Positions 32,078 to 40,863 of a DNA stretch of 64,000 nucleotides are shown piece by piece. The DNA comes from UBA1765 sp045615885 (GTDB taxonomy: Bacteria; Fibrobacterota; Fibrobacteria; Fibrobacterales; Fibrobacteraceae), in NCBI GenBank assembly GCA_045615885.1, contig JAZLFR010000046.1:1-64000 (forward strand), in the 5' to 3' direction. The translations under genes were made by a program, and so were the position numbers. Every line of letters begins with the position of its first letter. Positions within the stretch are counted from its first letter, which is position 1. Under the pieces are notes generated by a model. The model saw only the letters and a program-made list of their open reading frames with translations, was not told the origin of the DNA and ran no database searches.

Positions 32078-33625
32078 TTATAATGGGCTCAAGCCATTCT
32101 TCTTGGATGGGCGTGAAACGCGCTTTGTAAGCAAGGAGCGGAGGCTGAGTGCCACGCGGGCGCGAGTTTCGGCCGGAGTGATAACATCAGTGATGATGTC
32201 ATTTTCTGCAGCCTGGTACGGGTTGGAGAACTTGTTACGGTAGTCGTCGGCAAGTTCCTTGAACTTGGCCTGCGGGTCTGCCGCTTCCTTGAGCTCCTTC
32301 TTGTAGATAATCTTTGCAGCGCCTTCTGCACCCATGACTGCGATTTCTGCAGTCGGCCATGCGAATACGACGTCTGCGCAGAGGTCCTTGGAACCCATTG
32401 CAATGTAGGCGCCACCGTATGCCTTGCGCATGATGACTGTTACGAGAGGAACAGTGCAGTTTGCATAAGCATAGAGAACCTTTGCACCGTGGCGGATAAT
32501 GCCGCCGCGTTCCTGGGCGAGGCCCGGCATAAAGCCCGGAACGTCCTGGAGGGTTACAATAGGAATGTTGAATGCGTTGCAGAAGTTGATGAATTCTGCA
32601 GCCTTGTCGCTTGCATCGATATCGATGCAGCCAGCCTTGAACTTCGGCTGGTTGGCAATGATACCGACAACAATGCCGTCGATACGGGCAAAGCCAGTGA
32701 TCATGTTCTTTGCAAAGTCGCGCTTTACTTCGAACCATTCACCCGGGTCTACGAGGCGTTCGATAACCTGGTAGGTGTCGAGCGGGGTCTTTGCGTCTGC
32801 CGGAACAACTTCGTTCATTGCCGGATCCGGTTCCAAGGAAAGGGATTCGGAGAAGCGATGCGGAGGATCCTGCATGTTGTTGCTCGGGAGGAAGCTCAAG
32901 AGACGCTTGATGATGTTCAATGCGTCGGCATCGTTTTCGGCAACGAAGTGAACGTTACCGGAAACTGCAGCGTGAGCTTCGGCAGTTGCGAACTGATCGA
33001 GCGGAGCTTCCTGGCCAGTTGCAGCCTTGATAACTTCCGGGCCGCAAATAAACATGTTGGACTGTTTTTTAACCTGGATGCAGAAGTCCATGAGGGCAGG
33101 GCTATATGCAGCACCGCCAGCGCACGGGCCAGCAATGAGGGCGATCTGCGGAACAACGCCAGAAGCCATGACATTTGCACGGAATACCTGACCGTAGCCA
33201 GCAAGGCTCTTGACGCCTTCCTGAATGCGGGCTCCACCGGAGTCGTTCATGCTGATGATCGGGTTGCCAAGCTCAATAGCCTGGTTCATTGTTTCTGCCA
33301 TCTTGCGGGCATGCTTGGAACCAAGGGAACCGCCGCTAACCATAAAGTCCTGGCTAATAACAGAAACAGGGCGTCCATCCACGAAGCCAAGACCGGTAAT
33401 CACACCGTCGCCCGGGAGGGACTTCTTTTCAAATCCAAAACCGCGAACATCATGGTTCACGTGGGCGCCGAATTCCTGGAAGGAACCATTATCCACAAGG
33501 CCAGTCACGCGTTCGCGGGCTGTCATCAATCCTTTTGCATGGCGAGCTGCAATTTTCTCTGTATCGCCTGCAATCACCTGACGACGCTTGTTCAAATCGT
33601 CAAGTTTTTCTTGCTGAATTGCCAT
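32078..33625 (-). CDS. mmdA: Acyl-CoA carboxyltransferase (methylmalonyl-CoA decarboxylase alpha)
   Basis: 515 aa from the ATG at 33625 (MAIQQEKLDDLNKRRQVIAG). The biotin-dependent carboxyltransferase family shared by propionyl-CoA carboxylase beta and MmdA: ARERVTGLVDNGSFQEFG, MNDSGGARIQEGV, ALIAGPCAGGAAYSPAL, VPGFMPGLAQERGGIIRHG and ITVIMRKAYGGAYIAMGSK-like C-half. Co-transcription with beta (OadB-type), gamma and biotin carrier genes favours a sodium-pumping methylmalonyl-CoA decarboxylase over a carboxylase. It would make propionyl-CoA; whether propionate is a real product here is unknown. Confidence 0.9.
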   Translation of the reverse strand: MAIQQEKLDDLNKRRQVIAGDTEKIAARHAKGLMTARERVTGLVDNGSFQEFGAHVNHDVRGFGFEKKSLPGDGVITGLGFVDGRPVSVISQDFMVSGGSLGSKHARKMAETMNQAIELGNPIISMNDSGGARIQEGVKSLAGYGQVFRANVMASGVVPQIALIAGPCAGGAAYSPALMDFCIQVKKQSNMFICGPEVIKAATGQEAPLDQFATAEAHAAVSGNVHFVAENDADALNIIKRLLSFLPSNNMQDPPHRFSESLSLEPDPAMNEVVPADAKTPLDTYQVIERLVDPGEWFEVKRDFAKNMITGFARIDGIVVGIIANQPKFKAGCIDIDASDKAAEFINFCNAFNIPIVTLQDVPGFMPGLAQERGGIIRHGAKVLYAYANCTVPLVTVIMRKAYGGAYIAMGSKDLCADVVFAWPTAEIAVMGAEGAAKIIYKKELKEAADPQAKFKELADDYRNKFSNPYQAAENDIITDVITPAETRARVALSLRSLLTKRVSRPSKKNGLSPL

Positions 33626-33684
33626 AGTTAACCTTTGTTTAGTAGTCAGAATAAAAATTCTCAATTCAAATATATATAAAGCAA

Positions 33685-33709
33685 GGGAGTCGCGGTTTAG
33701 GCAACTCCC
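33685..33709 (-). terminator. Weak hairpin between porV/Q-like gene and mmdA
   Basis: A 6-bp stem (GGGAGT 33685-33690 with ACTCCC 33704-33709) lies between the stop of the PorV/Q-like gene and the decarboxylase operon. No T-run follows, so it is only a weak terminator candidate; it may instead lie in the mmdA leader. Confidence 0.3.
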
Positions 33710-33753
33710 CAACAATGCTAAAAATCGGTGATTTTTTGCAAACCTTCCGAAAC

Positions 33754-34656
33754 TTAGAATCTCAAAGCTACATTAATGTGATGGTCTCCGTCGAGCACCG
33801 GGTTCGTGGCATACGCATATTCCACATTTATATTGCCAAAACGCAGGCCAAGGCCACCGCTGACTCCGTTTTCTGTATCTGGGCGGTAGGCATAGCCAGC
33901 ACGGAACACGAGCATTTTGCGGAACGAGAGCTCTGCGCCGGCCATGGCCATCAAGTCGGAATCGGCCTGACGGTACATGTCAAGCGACATGGCCAAATCA
34001 AAAATTTCGGTAAGCGGGTATGTAGCGGTTATGCCAGACTGCACGGCTGTGGGCGGCACGCGATGGTTGCCTTCATATTCCGTCACATAGCCTGCATTCG
34101 TGACCTTTGTCGCAAAGCTGAAGTTCCTGTTGAGCGCAACGGAAACGCCGCCATCGGCCAAAAAGCCAAACGCGGTTTCGTCGTCAATGGTCTGCGAAGC
34201 AAAGCGGGCAGAAAGCGCCCAGCGGAACATGGCATGCCTAAAGCCGACCCCTAGCTGGGCGGCCCATGCAGAGGCCGAGAACTCGCCCGTTTCAAAGCCT
34301 TCGTCGTCACGGCCCTCCAGGTCGTCGTAGCCAAGGAATTCGAGCGCGCCAGAAAAGACAAAGTTCTCGTACGGCATCGCATAATACAGCGAAAGGAACT
34401 GGGCGCCAATGCGGTCGCTGAACACGATCTGGTTCCAGCCGATTTCCGCTTCCGTCGCGGCAAGGGACGCAAGCGGGTTCCTGGAAAGTTCAGACGGTCC
34501 GGCCGGGGTCGCAACGCCTGCGCCAGAAAGGGCTGCAGTGCGTGGAGACACGTTCAAGTACAAAAACTGCATTGCCGAGGCACCAGTTTCTGCATGCCAG
34601 TAGTCCCCGGCAAAAGCCGCGACCGCAGCAAGTAATATTAGGGCAATTTTTTTCAT
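33754..34656 (-). CDS. PorV/PorQ-like outer-membrane protein
   Basis: 300 aa. Signal peptide MKKIALILLAAVAAFA, then a short N-terminal region (GASAMQFLYLNVSPRTAALSGA) typical of PorV/PorQ proteins, and beta-strand repeats ending in HHINVALRF. PorV and PorQ are barrel partners of the type IX secretion system, PorV being the shuttle that carries T9SS cargo to the sortase. The similarity does not separate V from Q. It is monocistronic, with a repeat mosaic upstream; a pectate lyase with a T9SS tail lies 13 kb away. Confidence 0.8.
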   Translation of the reverse strand: MKKIALILLAAVAAFAGDYWHAETGASAMQFLYLNVSPRTAALSGAGVATPAGPSELSRNPLASLAATEAEIGWNQIVFSDRIGAQFLSLYYAMPYENFVFSGALEFLGYDDLEGRDDEGFETGEFSASAWAAQLGVGFRHAMFRWALSARFASQTIDDETAFGFLADGGVSVALNRNFSFATKVTNAGYVTEYEGNHRVPPTAVQSGITATYPLTEIFDLAMSLDMYRQADSDLMAMAGAELSFRKMLVFRAGYAYRPDTENGVSGGLGLRFGNINVEYAYATNPVLDGDHHINVALRF

Positions 34657-35016
34657 ACAATGTTTTAGGATCTAGTATCTAGGGGCTAGGATCTAGTGAA
34701 CGCTGATTTCCAGTGTTTTCGACTGATGGTGCAATTAACAATGAATAATTAAATGTCATTGCGAGGACCTTTAGGTCCGTGGCAATCCACATATTCCTGG
34801 GTTGCTTCGTCACTACGTTCCTCGCAAAGACATTGGAGGTGACAATTTCTTGTCTCTTGCTCTTGCATCTTAACTTGTCATCACGAGCCGTAGGCGTGGT
34901 GATCCAGAACATTGCCCTGGATGGCCGCACTGCGCTCGCTTCGTGCGCATTCTTTCGTCTTCCGTCTTATGTCTTCCTACTTTCTTCTGTCCTCTGTTTT
35001 CTGTTCTCACCCCAGT
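34657..35016. repeat. Repeat-mosaic intergenic region
   Basis: No gene in this 360-bp gap. It contains TAGGATCTAG variants (34666-34700), a palindromic element at 34751-34789 that is identical over 39 nt to 47200-47238, two more diverged elements (34801-34832 on the minus strand and 34876-34907 on the plus strand), and the CTTCCGTCTT / GTCCTCTGTTTTCTG pyrimidine tract (34963-35016). It is the densest collection of the dispersed repeat modules in the window. Confidence 0.75.
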
Positions 35017-36480
35017 CTACTTTCTCCAACCTTCCATAAGCTTGAGGCTTGCTGCAAGGAGTTCAGCGGCGCGCGGGCGGGCGTCGGCTTCTACATAGCA
35101 GCGGAGTTCCGGAGCGTTGCCGCTCGGACGCAGGTGAATGATGTCGCCGGAATCGAATTCCATGCGGTAGCCGTCTACGGTGTTCACAGAAACGAGCTTG
35201 CCGCCAGCGATCTTACCGAACATCTGTTCGCCAAGGTTCTTTTCTGCGATTTCTGCAATTTTTGCCTTGGAAATTGCAGTCGGGAATTCCTTTAAGCGGT
35301 CGCTTGTGGTAAAGCGGCGCGGGAGCCTCTTGAGCAAATCGACCACGCCTACCATTTCCTTGCGGACCTGGTTCAAAACGGCAAGCATCGGGAGGAGCGC
35401 ATCGCGTGTCGGCAAGGCTTGCAATGTGCGGCCATCGAGGGTCACCGGAGTCTGGAGCAAGAAGCCACCATTAGCTTCGTAACCAGCAACGGTTGCATCA
35501 CCTTCTACAAGGCCTTCCATGCCGGCAATTACATACGGGCTACCAATGCGCGTACGGCAGATCTTTTCAAACATTTCACATTTTTCAAGGCTAGTGTTGC
35601 AGCTTACCGGGGTTGCAACGCGCTTAATGCCAAGGGCCTGCGCAGCCAAGATGCCAAGAACATCGCCACGGAGCCACATGCCAACGTCATCAGCCAAAAG
35701 CGGGCGGTCAGAATCGCCATCTGTGCTGAGCACGGCATCAACAAAATCCTTGTGGGTAAAATCGCGGGCGAGCTGTTCGTCTTCTGGGCGAATGGCTTCC
35801 GTATCGACAGGGATGAAGGTTTCGCTGCGGGCAAACGGCTTTACGACTGCACCCAAGCCTTCGAGCACGCGAACGACGATGTCGCGGCCGACTGCACTGT
35901 GCTGGTACACGCCAAGGGTAAGGCCGTTCAAGGCCTTTGCACCAAAGAAGTCAATATAGCGCTGCACATAGCTTTCTTCTGCGGACTTCTCGACTGCCGG
36001 GAGTTCCGGGGCGTTTTTCAGCATGCCGTCTGCATTGAAAAGGCCTTCGTCAAAGTCGACTGCTTCGGCGACAATGCCCTGCTCGTCGGCTTTGGTAATT
36101 TCACCATTCGGGTGGTTGAACTTTATGCCGTTCCTATCTGCCGGAATGTGGCTTCCGGTAACCATGATGGTCGGCAAATGCTTGTCGAGGCCATAGAGGG
36201 CAATTGCAGGGCTCGGGATTCTGCCGCAGTATACGACATTCCACTTGCTATCGACGCCTGCAGCAACGAGAGATTTCAAGATGCGTTCCGTGCTCGGGCG
36301 AAGGTCGCCAGCGATCGCGATCGTGCGGTCGCACTTGTAGTTCTTTTCGCAATATTGAATAAAGGAACGCGCATACACATAGCAAACGCGGTCCGTCATG
36401 GCACTCACGAGGCCACGGGCACCGCTAGTGCCAAAACCGACCCCGGATTCCTTCATAACGCTCTGCATTGAAACAGCCAT
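35017..36480 (-). CDS. Phosphohexomutase (phosphomannomutase/phosphoglucomutase family)
   Basis: 487 aa, four-domain alpha-D-phosphohexomutase. N-terminal GFGTSGARGLV, the phospho-Ser loop TIMVTGSHIPADRNGIKF (active Ser), the metal-binding loop STDGDSDRPLLAD, the sugar loop GYEANGGFL and the phosphate loop RPSGNAPELRCYVEA. It interconverts hexose-1- and hexose-6-phosphates; the choice between Man, Glc and GlcN cannot be made by eye, but the EANGG and DGDSDR loops fit a PMM/PGM. It is flanked by the repeat mosaic upstream of the PorV/Q-like gene. Confidence 0.9.
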   Translation of the reverse strand: MAVSMQSVMKESGVGFGTSGARGLVSAMTDRVCYVYARSFIQYCEKNYKCDRTIAIAGDLRPSTERILKSLVAAGVDSKWNVVYCGRIPSPAIALYGLDKHLPTIMVTGSHIPADRNGIKFNHPNGEITKADEQGIVAEAVDFDEGLFNADGMLKNAPELPAVEKSAEESYVQRYIDFFGAKALNGLTLGVYQHSAVGRDIVVRVLEGLGAVVKPFARSETFIPVDTEAIRPEDEQLARDFTHKDFVDAVLSTDGDSDRPLLADDVGMWLRGDVLGILAAQALGIKRVATPVSCNTSLEKCEMFEKICRTRIGSPYVIAGMEGLVEGDATVAGYEANGGFLLQTPVTLDGRTLQALPTRDALLPMLAVLNQVRKEMVGVVDLLKRLPRRFTTSDRLKEFPTAISKAKIAEIAEKNLGEQMFGKIAGGKLVSVNTVDGYRMEFDSGDIIHLRPSGNAPELRCYVEADARPRAAELLAASLKLMEGWRK

Positions 36481-36531
36481 AAAAACCTCTAATTTTCATT
36501 CTAAAATAGCAAATAATATTTTTGAAGTCCA

Positions 36532-37857
36532 TCACTCATGAAATTCATCGTCGCTCGGCGGGAGCGGTTCGCATTCCGCAACGAGCTTCATGGCTTCAGT
36601 GATACGGTCTAGCTCATTATCCGTCGTAATGAGCGGCGGCATGGTGTAAAGATAATTGCAGAAAGGCCTTAGCCACACGCCTGTTTCCTTGACAACGCGC
36701 AAGATGTCGTCGGAAGAAGGCATGCCCTTGAGTTCCATTGCGCCAATGGCGCCGAGCACGCGAACATCGGCAACGTTTTCCAGGTTCTGCAGGGCAAACA
36801 AATTGTCGTGAAGACGCTTTTCGATGCGCTTTACCTGGGCTGCGTAATTTCGTGTTTCAAACAGTTTGAGCGAGGCAACGCCAGCGGCGCAAGCGAGCGG
36901 GTTTGCCATGTAAGTCGGGCCATGCATGAACGCGCTCGGGCGGCCATTCGAAATGGCCGCCGCAACATGGTCCGCGGCCACGGCCGCGGCCATGGTGATT
37001 GCGCCGCCCGTGAGTGCCTTGCCGATGCACATGATGTCCGGAAGGACACCCGCGTGTTCCTGGGCAAAGCGCGGGCCCGTGCGGTAAAAGCCGGAGGCAA
37101 TTTCATCAAAAATAAGCAAGATGCCGTTTTCGTCGCAAAGCTTGCGCAGACGGCGCAAGTATTCCGGATGGTAGAGCCACATGGCGTTGCCACCCTGAAA
37201 AACAGGTTCGCAAATCACCGCTGCAAGTTCATGCCTATGCTTTGCAACGAGTTCTTCCATGGAATTGAAATCGCCCTCCAGAAATTCGCCGTCAAAGCGG
37301 GAGCGGGGCTGCTCTGCAAAATAATGTTTCGGCATGATTCCCTGAAAAAGGACATGCATTCCGTCTGGATCGCTCAAAGCCATTGCACCTGCAGTATCAC
37401 CGTGATAGCCACCCTTTAACGCGGCCATTTTGCAACGCTCCGGGTGCCCGCAAACAACCTGGTACTGCACCGCCATTTTCACGGCGCATTCCACCGCTAT
37501 GGAACCGGAATCCGCAAAGAAAATCCGATTCAGATTGCCCGGCAAAAATTTTTTCAGGCGTTCTGCCAATTCAATTGCAGGCTCGTGCGTAAAGCCCGCA
37601 AACATCACATGATTGAACTTTTCTGTCTGCGCGCGAATCGCCTCGCAAATTTCTGGAGCGTTGTGCCCGTGCGCCACGCACCACCAGCTAGAAACAGCGT
37701 CTATAAGCTTGAAGCCTTCTGCGGTTTCGATTTCGGTTCCGTTTGCACTCTTTACCAAAAAACGGGCTGGGGTGTTATGCAAACTTGCGTACGGGTGCCA
37801 AATGTACTCGCTATCAAAAGCAAGCTTTTCTTTGTCAGAAGTCAAAACAGATTCCAT
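36532..37857 (-). CDS. bioA: Adenosylmethionine-8-amino-7-oxononanoate aminotransferase
   Basis: 441 aa from the ATG at 37857 (MESVLTSDKEKLAFDSEY); the upstream extension is AT-rich and unlike the family. Class III PLP aminotransferase of biotin synthesis that makes DAPA from KAPA with S-adenosylmethionine. Landmarks: YIWHPYASL, SWWCVAHGHNAPEI, FFADSGSIAVECAVKMA, GGYHGDTAGAMA, the Asp loop LLIFDEIASGFYRTG and the PLP Lys in CIGKALTGG. Stands alone, divergent from the aminotransferase gene; no other bio gene is in the window. It would supply biotin for the decarboxylase carrier protein. Confidence 0.95.
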   Translation of the reverse strand: MESVLTSDKEKLAFDSEYIWHPYASLHNTPARFLVKSANGTEIETAEGFKLIDAVSSWWCVAHGHNAPEICEAIRAQTEKFNHVMFAGFTHEPAIELAERLKKFLPGNLNRIFFADSGSIAVECAVKMAVQYQVVCGHPERCKMAALKGGYHGDTAGAMALSDPDGMHVLFQGIMPKHYFAEQPRSRFDGEFLEGDFNSMEELVAKHRHELAAVICEPVFQGGNAMWLYHPEYLRRLRKLCDENGILLIFDEIASGFYRTGPRFAQEHAGVLPDIMCIGKALTGGAITMAAAVAADHVAAAISNGRPSAFMHGPTYMANPLACAAGVASLKLFETRNYAAQVKRIEKRLHDNLFALQNLENVADVRVLGAIGAMELKGMPSSDDILRVVKETGVWLRPFCNYLYTMPPLITTDNELDRITEAMKLVAECEPLPPSDDEFHE

Positions 37858-38049
37858 GGAGCGAAATATAGAAAAAACGAAATTGCATACGAAAGTTTTT
37901 TGTAGCAACAAAAATGAATAGTTTGTCATTGCTAACTTAAAATATCAAACAAACCGAGAGCATTTCTACCCAAACACCCTACAATACTTCTAATTTTTTT
38001 TAAAATTGAGCCGCACAAATAGACCATTCATTTAGTGAAGGAAAAAGTT
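37858..38049. promoter_or_regulatory. Divergent gap between bioA and aminotransferase gene
   Basis: A 192-bp AT-rich gap with divergent starts on both sides; it must hold both promoters. No BirA-type operator palindrome was recognised. GGAAAAAG just before the ATG at 38050 is a reasonable ribosome-binding site. Confidence 0.4.
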
Positions 38050-39342
38050 ATGAACTACAATCCTCTTGCTGAAGCACTTAACGCAGAACTTTCTGCAAAC
38101 GGTTGCCCAGTTTTTGACATGCTCTCTGCACAGGGCAAGGCAATCTTCTTCCCGAGCAAGGGTATCCTCGGCCAGGGCGCCGAAGCTAAGGGCTCTGAAA
38201 TCAACGCAACAATCGGTACCGCACTTGAAGATGACGGCTCCCCGCTCACCCTCCCATGCGTTCAAAAGTCCTTGAACTTGCCAAAGACAAGTTTCCTCTA
38301 TTGCCCAAGCTCCGGCGATGCTAACCTCCGTGCCGAATGGAAGAAGCAGATGATCATCAAGAACCCGAGCCTTGCTGACAAGAACTTCTCCAACCCGGTT
38401 GTAACGGCTGCCCTTACACACGCAATCAGCTGCGCAGGTTACTTGTTCCTTGACGCAGGCGACGAAGTAATTATCCCGGACCTTTACTGGGACAACTACG
38501 AACTCGTTTTTGAAAACGGCCGTGGCGCAAAGATTGTAACATTCAACACTTTCAAGAATGGCGGCTTTGATACCGAAGCCTTGAAGGCTGCCCTTGCAAA
38601 CAGCAAGTCTAGCAAGAAGGTTGTTCTCTTGAACTTCCCGAACAACCCGACCGGCTACACTGCTACAGAAACTGAAGCCGTTGAAATTGCAAAGATCCTT
38701 ACCGATTGCGCTGCTGCAGGCAACAAGGTTGTAGCCCTCATGGACGATGCCTACTTTGGACTTGTCTATGAAGAAGGCGTTACTCGCGAATCCGTATTCA
38801 CAAAGATTGTTGATGCTCACGAAAACTTGCTCGCTGTAAAGCTCGACGGCCCGACCAAGGAAGACTACGTTTGGGGCTTCCGCGTTGGCTTTATGTCCTT
38901 TGGCTTCAAGGGTGCAACCGCCGCTCAGCTCAAGGCTCTTGAGCAGAAGGCTGCAGGCGTTGTTCGTGGCAACATTTCTAACGCACCGAGCATTTCCCAG
39001 AAGATCTTGCTCGCTGCATACCAGTCCCCGGAATACGCTCAGGAAAAGGCTGAAAAGTACGCAACACTCAAGAAGCGTTACGACATTATCAAGAACGTTC
39101 TTGCAAGCCACCCTGAATACGCAGAATCCTTTGAACCGATGCCGTTCAACAGCGGTTACTTCATGTGCATCAAGCCGAAGGGCGTTGACGCAGAAAAGCT
39201 CCGCCAGGAACTCATTGCAAAGTACAGCACCGGCACTATCATGCTCTCTGGCCTTATCCGCCTTGCATTCAGCGCCGTTCCGACCGAAAAGCTCGAAAAG
39301 CTCTTTGCAAACATCGACGCTTGCATCCGCGGCATGAAGTAA
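38050..39342 (+). CDS. Class I/II pyridoxal-phosphate aminotransferase
   Basis: 430 aa from the ATG at 38050 (MNYNPLAEALNAEL). Fold-type I aminotransferase of the aspartate/aromatic kind: LNFPNNPTGYTATE (substrate/PLP site), the Asp-Tyr pair in ALMDDAYFGLVYE, the PLP Lys probably in GPTKEDYVWGFRVGF, and Arg in GLIRLAF at the C-terminus. It transfers amino groups between 2-oxoacids and glutamate or aspartate; the substrate is not certain. Codon use is strongly biased (GCA, AAG, CTC), suggesting high expression. Citrate synthase lies 126 bp downstream. Confidence 0.9.
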   Translation: MNYNPLAEALNAELSANGCPVFDMLSAQGKAIFFPSKGILGQGAEAKGSEINATIGTALEDDGSPLTLPCVQKSLNLPKTSFLYCPSSGDANLRAEWKKQMIIKNPSLADKNFSNPVVTAALTHAISCAGYLFLDAGDEVIIPDLYWDNYELVFENGRGAKIVTFNTFKNGGFDTEALKAALANSKSSKKVVLLNFPNNPTGYTATETEAVEIAKILTDCAAAGNKVVALMDDAYFGLVYEEGVTRESVFTKIVDAHENLLAVKLDGPTKEDYVWGFRVGFMSFGFKGATAAQLKALEQKAAGVVRGNISNAPSISQKILLAAYQSPEYAQEKAEKYATLKKRYDIIKNVLASHPEYAESFEPMPFNSGYFMCIKPKGVDAEKLRQELIAKYSTGTIMLSGLIRLAFSAVPTEKLEKLFANIDACIRGMK

Positions 39343-39344
39343 TT

Positions 39345-39440
39345 GAGGATCTAGGATAGACGAGAGATTTTCTTCTAACTGTTAGTTACTCGTTTCCGTC
39401 TTTCGTCTTCCTACTAACTCCTGTCCTCTTTCTTGCATCT
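39345..39440. repeat. Repeat mosaic between aminotransferase gene and gltA
   Basis: Short copy of the mosaic: GAGGATCTAGGATAG at 39343-39357 and the tract CGTCTTTCGTCTTCCTACTA (39396-39415) followed by ACTCCTGTCCTC. It contains no terminator-like hairpin, so read-through into gltA is possible. Confidence 0.6.
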
Positions 39441-39468
39441 AAAATTGACACTAACACGGGAAAACATT

Positions 39469-40785
39469 ATGGCAGATAAGCTTTCTCTTCTTTATAACGG
39501 CAACACTTTTGAATACCCTGTGCTCCAGGGTTCCGAAGGCGAACACGCCGTTGACGTCTCCACGCTCCGCAAGGACACTGGCCTCGTCACTTTGGACTAC
39601 GGTTACCTGAATACCGGCAGCACCCAGAGTAAGATAACCTTTGTTGATGGCGAAAAAGGAATTCTTCGCTACAGAGGCTATGCTATTGAAGACCTCGCCA
39701 CTGCAGCAACTTTCCCGGAAGTTTCCTGGTTGCTCATGCACGGCGAACTCCCGACCGAACAGGAAATCATGAACTTCAGAAAGCTCCTTACCGAGAACGC
39801 CCTGATTCATGAAAACTTGCTGCACTTCTTCCGTGAAATGCCGCCTAACGCTCACCCGATGGGCATTCTCGCTTCTGTGATGAACGCGCTCGGCCTTTTC
39901 AACTTGAAGTTCTACGATGACGAACAGAAGAGCACCGAAGAATTCAACGTGATTGCCGCAAGCCTCATTTCCAAGATTCGCACCGTGGCAGCATTCTCTT
40001 ACAAGGCAAGCATCGGTGAACCGTTTGTCTATCCGGAAGCTGACCGCAGCTACTGCAGCAACTTTTTGAACATGATGTTCTCCAGCAAGACGCGCCACTA
40101 TGAACCACACCCGGTCATGGAAAAGATCTTGAACGCACTCCTCATCATTCACGCCGACCACGAGCAGAACTGCTCCACAAGCACGGTGCGCATGGTGGGC
40201 AGCTCCGGTGCAAGCCTCTATGCAAGTATCTGTGCAGGCGTTTGCGCATTGTGGGGCCCGCGCCATGGCGGTGCAAACCAGGCGGTGCTCGAAACTCTCC
40301 TGCAGATCCAGGAAAGCGGCATGACCGTGGAACAAGTGATTGAACGCGCAAAGTCCAAGACCGACCCGTTCCGTCTTTCTGGCTTTGGTCACCGCGTGTA
40401 CAAGAGCTACGACCCTCGCGCAAGAGTTCTCAAGTCACTCCTCCGCGAACTTCTGGATTGTGGCGAACATGTGCATGACCCGCTTCTCGATATCGCGATC
40501 GAGCTTGAAGAAAAGGTGCTCAAGGACGACTACTTCATTGAACGCAAGCTCTACCCGAATGTAGACTTCTATTCCGGCATCTTCTACCGCGCCATGGGCA
40601 TTCCGACAAACATGCTTACCGTTATGTTTGCAATCGGCCGTTTGCCAGGCTGGATCGCCCACTGGAAGGAAATGCACGACGACAAGAACACAAAGATCAA
40701 CCGCCCGCGCCAGCTCTACATTGGCGAACCGGCAAGAGCCTTTGTGCCTCGTTACGCTCGCAAGAACGGAACAAGTTCACTCTAA
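39469..40785 (+). CDS. gltA: Citrate synthase
   Basis: 438 aa from the ATG at 39469 (MADKLSLLYNGNTFEYPV). Condenses oxaloacetate and acetyl-CoA. Signatures: GILRYRGYAIEDLA, NCSTSTVRMVGSSGASLYAS with HADHEQ (active-site His), ALWGPRHGGANQAVLE (His), and FGHRVYKSYDPRARVLK (His/Arg), with the catalytic Asp region VDFYSGIFYRAMG. It is the long, GltA-type form. It is followed by a strong bidirectional terminator. Fibrobacter makes succinate by the reductive branch; here citrate synthase would feed 2-oxoglutarate. Confidence 0.96.
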   Translation: MADKLSLLYNGNTFEYPVLQGSEGEHAVDVSTLRKDTGLVTLDYGYLNTGSTQSKITFVDGEKGILRYRGYAIEDLATAATFPEVSWLLMHGELPTEQEIMNFRKLLTENALIHENLLHFFREMPPNAHPMGILASVMNALGLFNLKFYDDEQKSTEEFNVIAASLISKIRTVAAFSYKASIGEPFVYPEADRSYCSNFLNMMFSSKTRHYEPHPVMEKILNALLIIHADHEQNCSTSTVRMVGSSGASLYASICAGVCALWGPRHGGANQAVLETLLQIQESGMTVEQVIERAKSKTDPFRLSGFGHRVYKSYDPRARVLKSLLRELLDCGEHVHDPLLDIAIELEEKVLKDDYFIERKLYPNVDFYSGIFYRAMGIPTNMLTVMFAIGRLPGWIAHWKEMHDDKNTKINRPRQLYIGEPARAFVPRYARKNGTSSL

Positions 40786-40804
40786 TAGAAGACTGGTTCA
40801 CAAA

Positions 40805-40838
40805 AACGGTTCGCTCCAAAATCGGGGCGAACCGTTTT
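40805..40838 (+). terminator. Bidirectional terminator gltA / mnmE
   Basis: A 10-bp perfect stem (AACGGTTCGC 40805-40814 with GCGAACCGTT 40827-40836) is followed by T residues, with an A-run upstream. It lies between the convergent gltA and mnmE genes and could end both transcripts. Confidence 0.85.
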
Positions 40839-40863
40839 CATTTGTATGGGCATAAATCAAAAA

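Noticed and set aside
37858..38049. Biotin operator (BirA site) before bioA
   Set aside because: No TTGTAAACC-type palindrome with the right spacing was found.
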